Origin: a virus
DNA: 23,685 bases
Virus record (IMG/VR): IMGVR_UViG_3300043469_001250
Coordinates: 1-23,685 of that record
Strand: one strand, 5' to 3'
The position numbers and the translations under genes are program-made. Positions 18,874-23,685 of the stretch are shown piece by piece. The notes below the pieces were generated by a model. The model made no database searches. It saw nothing but the letters and a program-made list of their open reading frames with translations, and was not told where the DNA came from. Position 1 is the first letter of the stretch. Every line of letters begins with the position of its first letter.

Positions 18874-19137
18874 ATGGATAAACCTACCTACAAACCGACA
18901 GAAGATACGCTCCAGAAACTTGCGTTCAGGGGCAAGAACGAGGCGTGGGAGACCGCGTTGCACGTTCTGGACACGTTCATCGAGATTGAGGTCGCAAACG
19001 CTATCAGGCCGAACCTTTCCGACGCGGATAGGGCACACGCGTGCGGTCGGGCCGACAGTCTCGCTGATTTGAAGAACCACTTGTCCGAAATGCGTTCTGA
19101 GGCTCAAAGACGGTACAACATTCCTGACGTTGAGTAA
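18874..19137 (+). CDS. Small protein between portal and scaffold, 87 aa
   Basis: Starts 6 bases after the portal stop (CTCCC-ATG). It is predicted all-helical: TLQKLAFRGKNEAWETALHV, LDTFIEIEVANAI, then RADSLADLKNHLSEMRSEAQ. Small helical proteins in this slot are common in podovirus-like head modules, but no specific function is evident. A weak hairpin follows its stop. Confidence 0.72.
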   Translation: MDKPTYKPTEDTLQKLAFRGKNEAWETALHVLDTFIEIEVANAIRPNLSDADRAHACGRADSLADLKNHLSEMRSEAQRRYNIPDVE

Positions 19138-19167
19138 ATCTTGCTCAATCATGCCTGAAGTCACCAA

Positions 19168-19201
19168 CCCGTCCGACCCCAGTTGACGGGCGGTAATTTT
19201 T
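19168..19201 (+). terminator. Weak terminator/attenuator before the scaffold gene
   Basis: CCCGTC (19168-19173), 11-nt loop, GACGGG (19185-19190), then a T5 run at 19197-19201 six bases later. The stem is short and the T run offset, so partial termination or attenuation within the head operon is more likely than a full stop. The rest of the 136-bp gap (19138-19273) shows no gene. Confidence 0.35.
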
Positions 19202-19273
19202 GCAAAAAGTCCACCTTAGGTTCTTGGACCTTCCCAAAAAACCATGTCTGTCCCTTGCAGGACGTAAAACCGC

Positions 19274-20275
19274 ATGACTACCGAAAACGAAAATCAGGGT
19301 ACTAACCCTCAAAAAAGTCAGACCGAAATTGGCGGTCTGAACGTAGAGAACCTCGCGTCTCTACTAGACTCCTCTGGGCTGTCCAATTCGCCCCAGACGG
19401 ATGCCGCCGAATCCGTGAACCAGACGGCGGAAGCCCAAGAGTACCGCGTTGAGGACCCTCTAGCCGAGGGAGCAATCGCAGGACTTGGCATTGATAATGA
19501 GTCATCCCAGAACACGGCAGTGGGCCGCGAGGATGATTCGGAACAGGAAGACGGTATCCCCAAGCACATCCAGAAGCGTATCGACAAAATCACCGCCAAA
19601 CGCCGTGAGGCGGAAGCGGAAGCCGACCGACTTCGGAAGCAACTTGAGGATTTGCAGAACAAGAAGGACGAGGTAATCCCTGCGTCTTCGCGTGCGAAGA
19701 ACCCGTTCAGGAGCATCACCGACGAAGCGGCTCTCAGCAAGGCTGTTGAGCAGGCCCGTCAGGTACGCGACTGGTGCGAGGAGAATCCATACGGAGGCGA
19801 CATTCCCCGTTCTGACGGTTCGTCGGTGCATGTAGACGAGACTGAAGTTCGTCGGATGAAGATTCAGGCCCTCAAGGACCTTGAAAAGAACATCCCCGAG
19901 CAGGCTTCGTTCCTTAATGCCCGCAAGCACTTCGACCCCATCGCGGAGCAGGAATACCCGTGGTGGAAGAAGAAGGATACCAAGGAGTACAGTACGGCTA
20001 TTGCACTCCTGAAGAACTTCCCAGAACTGACCGAGTTCCCTGACTACAAACTCGTGATTGGGGACTTCGTCCTCGGCATGCAGGCCCGTCAGGCGAAGAA
20101 GGCAGTCCGTCCCGAATCTATCACGAAGCGTGCCCCGTATCAGCCCAGTCGCCCCTCTGCTAGCCCGAGCACGCATTCAAACACTAAGAATGTTTCGGAA
20201 GTGGAGAGTCGGTTCCTTAAGACTGGTTCTAAAGATGACTTGGCATCGCTCATCGAGTTGAAACTCGGTCGTTAG
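19274..20275 (+). CDS. Capsid scaffolding-type protein
   Basis: 333 aa, acidic and polar. An N-terminal low-complexity part (TTENENQGTNPQKSQ) is followed by a strong coiled coil at about 95-134 (PKHIQKRIDKITAKRREAEA, EADRLRKQLEDLQNKKDE), and a Ser/Pro/Lys-rich tail. It sits just before the capsid gene. This composition and place are typical for scaffolding proteins, which guide prohead assembly and are then lost. There is no sequence proof of a protease function. Confidence 0.82.
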   Translation: MTTENENQGTNPQKSQTEIGGLNVENLASLLDSSGLSNSPQTDAAESVNQTAEAQEYRVEDPLAEGAIAGLGIDNESSQNTAVGREDDSEQEDGIPKHIQKRIDKITAKRREAEAEADRLRKQLEDLQNKKDEVIPASSRAKNPFRSITDEAALSKAVEQARQVRDWCEENPYGGDIPRSDGSSVHVDETEVRRMKIQALKDLEKNIPEQASFLNARKHFDPIAEQEYPWWKKKDTKEYSTAIALLKNFPELTEFPDYKLVIGDFVLGMQARQAKKAVRPESITKRAPYQPSRPSASPSTHSNTKNVSEVESRFLKTGSKDDLASLIELKLGR

Positions 20276-20305
20276 TTGTCGGTTTAACCTCTAAATATTA
20301 CTACT

Positions 20306-21460
20306 ATGGGACGCTTATTTGAACGTGACCTTGGAAACTACAACGCCGCTAATGCGGAAAATCGCGTCGGTCGCCGCGAAGACATCGCTGATATGATTAC
20401 GATGGTGGACGCGAAGGACACCCCCTTCACCACCATGGCCCGTAAAGGTGCCGAACCGTCGAACACCCTGTTCCAGTGGCAGGTTGACAAGAACCCCGAC
20501 CCCCGCGTCATGCCCGTCATCGACGGTACTGACGAGTCGCTCACTGGCGACACGGCTGGCGGTGCCAAGATGGACCAGTACACCATCGGCTACCGTGCTA
20601 CCCTCGCGGCCTACCCTCAGATTTTCCGCCGCAAGTTCGGTGTGTCTAAACTGACGGAGTCCAACATGGTCAAGGTCGCTGGCGTCGCTTCCGAACGCTC
20701 CCGCCAGATGGCTAAGGCCATGCTCGCGATGAAGCGTGACGTCGAAGTCGCCCTCACCTCGAACCAGACCGCTCAGGCTGACAACGGCTCCGTTGGCTAC
20801 CGCACGCGTGCTCTGGACTCTTGGACCAAGACCAAGTGGGAAAAGGACACCACCCTCCCCGTTCCCGACGACTACTGCGTCCCTGCCGATAACATCATCG
20901 CCGCCTCCGCGACGAAGACCATCGGTGGCGTCAGCCGCACCGTCGCGAACGCCAACGTCTGCTCTGGCCCGTCTGCCCTTAATGAGTCTCACGTTCAGGA
21001 CCTCCTGACGGCTCAGTACAAGCAGAGCGGTCAGAACAAGACCTATGACGCCCTCGTCGCGGTCAACCTGAAGCGTGCGTTCTCGAACCTCGTCTACACG
21101 ACCCCGAACGGTGCCGCTCAGTCCGCCAGCCCTATCCGCACCCTGCGTGAAGGCGGCGAATCGACCTACACCCAGTACATCGACGTCTTCCAAGGCGACT
21201 TCGGTCAGTACAACCTCCACGTCTCCAACTGGCTCGGCTCGCTCGATATCGACCCTGCCAGCGGCACCTACGGTAACTTCACGCCTGACCTCGACAAGGG
21301 TTTCGTGATTCCGTTCGAGCACGTCGAAGTTCGCTACGGCGGCAACATTGCCGAAGTCATCGAACTCACCGACAACGGCGGCGGTCCTCGTAATGCCATC
21401 GAGATGGTTCTGGGTCTTTGCATCCATAACCCGCTCCTCTTCGGCAAGTTCGACTTCTAA
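20306..21460 (+). CDS. Major capsid protein, SU10/DUF5309-like
   Basis: 384 aa, HK97-fold type by context. It resembles the SU10 major head protein family (DUF5309): MVDAKDTPFTTMARKGAEPS, NTLFQWQVD near the N-terminus, MKRDVEVALTSNQTAQADNG in the middle, VRYGGNIAEVIELTD and the closing HNPLLFGKFDF. It forms the icosahedral shell. The leader (CTCTAAATATTACTACT-ATG) is A/T-rich and without SD, unlike all nearby sequence, which may favour strong translation initiation. It is preceded by the scaffold and followed by head-completion genes. Confidence 0.92.
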   Translation: MGRLFERDLGNYNAANAENRVGRREDIADMITMVDAKDTPFTTMARKGAEPSNTLFQWQVDKNPDPRVMPVIDGTDESLTGDTAGGAKMDQYTIGYRATLAAYPQIFRRKFGVSKLTESNMVKVAGVASERSRQMAKAMLAMKRDVEVALTSNQTAQADNGSVGYRTRALDSWTKTKWEKDTTLPVPDDYCVPADNIIAASATKTIGGVSRTVANANVCSGPSALNESHVQDLLTAQYKQSGQNKTYDALVAVNLKRAFSNLVYTTPNGAAQSASPIRTLREGGESTYTQYIDVFQGDFGQYNLHVSNWLGSLDIDPASGTYGNFTPDLDKGFVIPFEHVEVRYGGNIAEVIELTDNGGGPRNAIEMVLGLCIHNPLLFGKFDF

Positions 21461-21466
21461 TCGAAC

Positions 21467-21841
21467 GTGGACCTTTCGCTTGAACTAGCCAAAGGAGTCC
21501 CCGAGCAACTTCTCAAGGAGTTGCATCAGGAACTCATCAACGGCTGGAACATCCGAAAGGTCCAGAACGAGGCGGCTGTCCGCCGTCGTGCCGCTTTTAA
21601 CCACAGCGGCAAGGCCAACACAGTGGAGGGACTCGGTCAGTTGATGATGCGGGTCCCTCCTGATGTGTGGCATTTTTGGGAAATGAAACTCGGTAAGGGC
21701 TGTTGGTCGGACAAGGGCTTCCTCGCTTACATGCGTAAGCACAACCCAGAACTATTCGTCAAAACCACCACCAAGACTCAGGTCGTCGTCCAAGGCAGAA
21801 AGCCTAGCGGCATCGTTGACCAGTTTGGTCGCTCCCTATGA
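21467..21841 (+). CDS. Conserved-position head protein of unknown function, 124 aa
   Basis: Starts at a GTG 6 bases after the capsid stop; the protein is intact from there (LSLELAKGVPEQLLKELHQE). A helical N-terminal half carries a basic patch (VQNEAAVRRRAAFN), followed by PPDVWHFWEMKLGKGCWSDK and GFLAYMRKHNPEL. A small protein often lies between capsid and adaptor in this type of head module. It has no known motif. Its stop overlaps the adaptor ATG (ATGA). Confidence 0.7.
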   Translation: MDLSLELAKGVPEQLLKELHQELINGWNIRKVQNEAAVRRRAAFNHSGKANTVEGLGQLMMRVPPDVWHFWEMKLGKGCWSDKGFLAYMRKHNPELFVKTTTKTQVVVQGRKPSGIVDQFGRSL

Positions 21842-22599
21842 GAACCGTAGATTTCAGCACCGTCCTCCTCGACGCCATTAACCTTTGCGGTTATGACGTC
21901 TCCAATGTTTCGGACCAGAACTTCCGAACCATTCGCCAATTTTGCAACCAACGCCTTCGCATGGCTTGGGAGGCTTACCCGTGGTCTAGCCTCACGGTCT
22001 TCGCCCAACTCACCATTACCAAGGACGCCAACAACGTGACCAGCATGACCGTACCCGCGGACGCTGGCGAGATTGTAGGCGTATACACCCAGAACCCGCT
22101 GGCTACCACTCAGGCCACGTACGTCTCGTACGCCCTGACGACCATCGCTGGGGTCGAGAAAATCGTCGTGATGTCGACCGACGCGACTGGGTACTACGTC
22201 GAGTACCGAACCAAACGCCCTGAGATTCAGGGAGAACTTTACAAGAGCCGTGACTACGCCACTGGCTCCTACGTCTACTTCGACACTGGGTCCAACTCTG
22301 GAACCTATATGCCTGTCGAGGGCTTCCCGCACCACGGCAACTTCTACAAGGCCAAGGCCAACGTGACCTCAGCCAATAACCCCAGCAACGCCTCCCTGTG
22401 GGAGAAGGTTGAAATCCCGTACCTGTTTGGCTCCTACCTGAGCCGAGGCGTGTACGCCGACTTCCTCCGCTCCGAGCAACAGTACGAGGACGCCGCCAAG
22501 GCCGAGGGAGACGCCGCTGGCATCCTTGAGATGGAGTTCGACAAGGAACTTCGCCAGCAGGGTCAGGTCCGACGTATCAACTTTATTTCGTCTTACTAA
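21838..22599 (+). CDS. Head-tail adaptor-like protein
   Basis: 253 aa. The N-terminus FSTVLLDAINLCGYDVSNVS, then FRTIRQFCNQRLRMAWEAYP, W, is the form seen in podovirus head-tail adaptors (tail tubular A/gp4-like): a helix bundle that meets the portal. A beta-rich insertion follows (about 60-190, with GVEKIVVMSTDATGYYVEYR). The C-terminal helices (YLSRGVYADFLRSEQQYEDA) return to the bundle and end in RRINFISSY. It should close the portal and join the tail. The assignment rests on pattern and gene order. Confidence 0.78.
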   Translation: MRTVDFSTVLLDAINLCGYDVSNVSDQNFRTIRQFCNQRLRMAWEAYPWSSLTVFAQLTITKDANNVTSMTVPADAGEIVGVYTQNPLATTQATYVSYALTTIAGVEKIVVMSTDATGYYVEYRTKRPEIQGELYKSRDYATGSYVYFDTGSNSGTYMPVEGFPHHGNFYKAKANVTSANNPSNASLWEKVEIPYLFGSYLSRGVYADFLRSEQQYEDAAKAEGDAAGILEMEFDKELRQQGQVRRINFISSY

Positions 22600-22600
22600 A

Positions 22601-22900
22601 ATGAGCAACATCACCTATCAGGGAGCCTTCATCAAAGGCTATGTCCACGCTGACACGACCGTCGGCACCTCCGCCGTTCAGGTACTGCCCACCGCTCCCG
22701 CTGGCACCCGCCGCGTTGCTCTGGTCGTCCAGAACACTTCCGCCACCGCCACCGTTCAGGCTATCTTCGCCGACACTGGTGCCGTAGGCATCCGCATCCC
22801 CCCGCTTGGTAGCATCACTCAGGAGAACTACAACGGCACAGTCCGCCTTATCTCCTCTGCCGCCAACACTCAGGTCCACATCGCCTACGCCAACTCCTAA
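22601..22900 (+). CDS. Small beta-rich virion-type protein, 99 aa
   Basis: Starts one base after the adaptor stop. Almost the whole chain is short strands (YVHADTTVGTSAVQVLPTAP, AGTRRVALVVQNTSATATVQ, AIFADTGAVGIRIPPLG), like small head-decoration or tail-attachment proteins with an Ig- or jelly-roll-like fold. The ending (NTQVHIAYANS) fits a beta sandwich. The ATG of the next gene overlaps its stop (TAATG). Confidence 0.72.
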   Translation: MSNITYQGAFIKGYVHADTTVGTSAVQVLPTAPAGTRRVALVVQNTSATATVQAIFADTGAVGIRIPPLGSITQENYNGTVRLISSAANTQVHIAYANS

Positions 22901-23532
22901 TGGGAATCTCCATCTCAGGTCCTAGCACCCAAATCCCGACCAATGTGGTCGAGGTTGGTAACGAGATTACACAGAACCAGTTGAACGCCATCACGGCGGC
23001 TCAAGTGCCTTCTACTGGGAATCCGTTCACGACTGTTTCTGCCGCGTACAACACCGCCGCCTCTCTTGTAGCAAATAAGCAGAACACGCCGACTGTCAGT
23101 TGGGGATTTTCTTTCCCTATCCCAACCGACAGACCGCTTGGCCTCCTTAATGGCAGTTGGGTTCCGTTGGCACCCACTGGAACAACTGTTGGAGAAGACT
23201 ACGGTGCCGCCTACCCCCGCAGTAACACTTACAATTTTGACTTTCAAGACGGACAGTCGAATTACGTTTCTCTGAACGGAAGTGCAAACGTCGGGATGGA
23301 TAATGTAACTTACTACTACTCAGCAGGAGACTATAACGGCAACATCCAGTCTGGCACTACTTCGACCAACTACCCTGCTACTGGCCCTAATTACACTAGC
23401 GGAGACTGGAGCAGTCCTGAAAACTACGCTAGTTACTACGATGGTTCGTATAACACGATGTACCGTTATGTGTACCGTGACGGTTCTGGCGGCTTCTACA
23501 CGGCGGACAATCCGTACAACCCGCCGTACTAA
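22900..23532 (+). CDS. Tyr/Asn/Gly/Ser-rich virion-type protein, 210 aa
   Basis: The N-terminal part (about 1-65) is polar and probably helical (VVEVGNEITQNQLNAITAAQ). From about 110 to the end it is very rich in Tyr, Asn, Gly and Ser with repeat-like stretches (DVQ-free, e.g. YYYSAGDYNGNIQSGTTSTN; NYASYYDGSYNTMYRYVYRD) and ends NPYNPPY. Such composition is typical of surface-exposed phage proteins. It lies between the head genes and a tail-type gene, so a head fibre, tail or decoration role is likely. Codon use is more A/T-rich than in the neighbours. Confidence 0.7.
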   Translation: MGISISGPSTQIPTNVVEVGNEITQNQLNAITAAQVPSTGNPFTTVSAAYNTAASLVANKQNTPTVSWGFSFPIPTDRPLGLLNGSWVPLAPTGTTVGEDYGAAYPRSNTYNFDFQDGQSNYVSLNGSANVGMDNVTYYYSAGDYNGNIQSGTTSTNYPATGPNYTSGDWSSPENYASYYDGSYNTMYRYVYRDGSGGFYTADNPYNPPY

Positions 23533-23685
23533 TGCCTAATGCTGAGTACAAGCAGGACCTAGACGGAGGATTCGTGGGCTTTGAAAGCCGCACGAACGCG
23601 TCCCTGCTGAAGGCTCAGTACTTGCAGTACTCCCAGAACACCCGCCTAGAGCGGGGCCATGCTACGGTACGCAAGGGTAACACCA
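23532..23685 (+). CDS. Partial tail/head-completion protein, continues past window
   Basis: Only the first 51 codons are in the window. The ATG overlaps the previous stop by one base (TAATG). The segment LDGGFVGFESRTNASLLKAQ, then YLQYSQNTRLERGHATVRKG, resembles the start of podovirus tail tubular B-like or stabilisation proteins, where a GG.. segment leads to an N-x-R-x-x-x-G-x-x-x-x-R-x-G stretch. It would follow the adaptor in the tail module. The C-terminus lies beyond the right edge. Confidence 0.7.
   Translation, partial: MPNAEYKQDLDGGFVGFESRTNASLLKAQYLQYSQNTRLERGHATVRKGNT

Noticed and set aside
19243-19266. Seven-codon frame ahead of the scaffold gene as a leader peptide
   Set aside because: Too short to support, no clear ribosome site, and no attenuator structure tied to it.
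1-23685. tRNA genes, integrase, transposons
   Set aside because: No cloverleaf-like sequence, tyrosine/serine integrase motif or transposase was seen by eye; a dedicated scan would be needed to exclude a tRNA.

Overview
This window is part of a high-GC tailed double-stranded DNA phage (Caudoviricetes). It holds a replication and recombination module, then a battery of unrecognised early-type genes, a non-coding control region, and a packaging and head module (terminase, portal, scaffold, capsid, adaptor). The capsid resembles the SU10 major head protein family. Together with a large Gln-rich portal and a head-tail adaptor-like protein, this points to a podovirus-like virion, though the tail lies mostly beyond the right edge. 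The host cannot be named. It is probably GC-rich and able to use Shine-Dalgarno sites, but most first genes of transcription units lack one and carry C/A-rich leaders instead.

Layout. Bases 1-351 carry the 5' part of a leftward HTH protein; every other gene runs rightward. Bases 402-6210 hold a RusA-type resolvase, a RHH-like protein, a RecE-like PD-(D/E)XK nuclease, two winged-helix proteins, a DnaC-like helicase loader, an exported lysozyme-like enzyme, small proteins, a SWIM zinc-finger protein and a Rad52-type annealing protein with an SSB-like acidic tail. Bases 6285-12488 hold ten genes of mostly unknown function in about six transcription units, several with their own promoter and C/A-rich leader, ending in a strong intrinsic terminator at 12518-12544.

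Bases 12545-13102 are non-coding: first C-rich with nested inverted repeats, then nine same-direction copies of TGTCATA ending inside the promoter of a DNA-binding protein gene (13103). From there a long rightward operon runs off the right edge: DNA-binding protein, GP88-like protein, three tiny proteins, TerL, a MerR/Xis-like HTH, portal, scaffold, capsid, adaptor, two virion-like proteins and a partial tail-type protein.

The most interesting signal is the TGTCATA/TATGACA motif. Six single copies sit at the ends of early transcription units, just ahead of the next promoter, and nine are clustered before the late operon. No copy was noticed by eye in the packaging and head genes. The pattern recalls operator/stoperator networks of some temperate phages and suggests one regulator co-ordinating early units and the late switch. 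Replication iterons are the main alternative.
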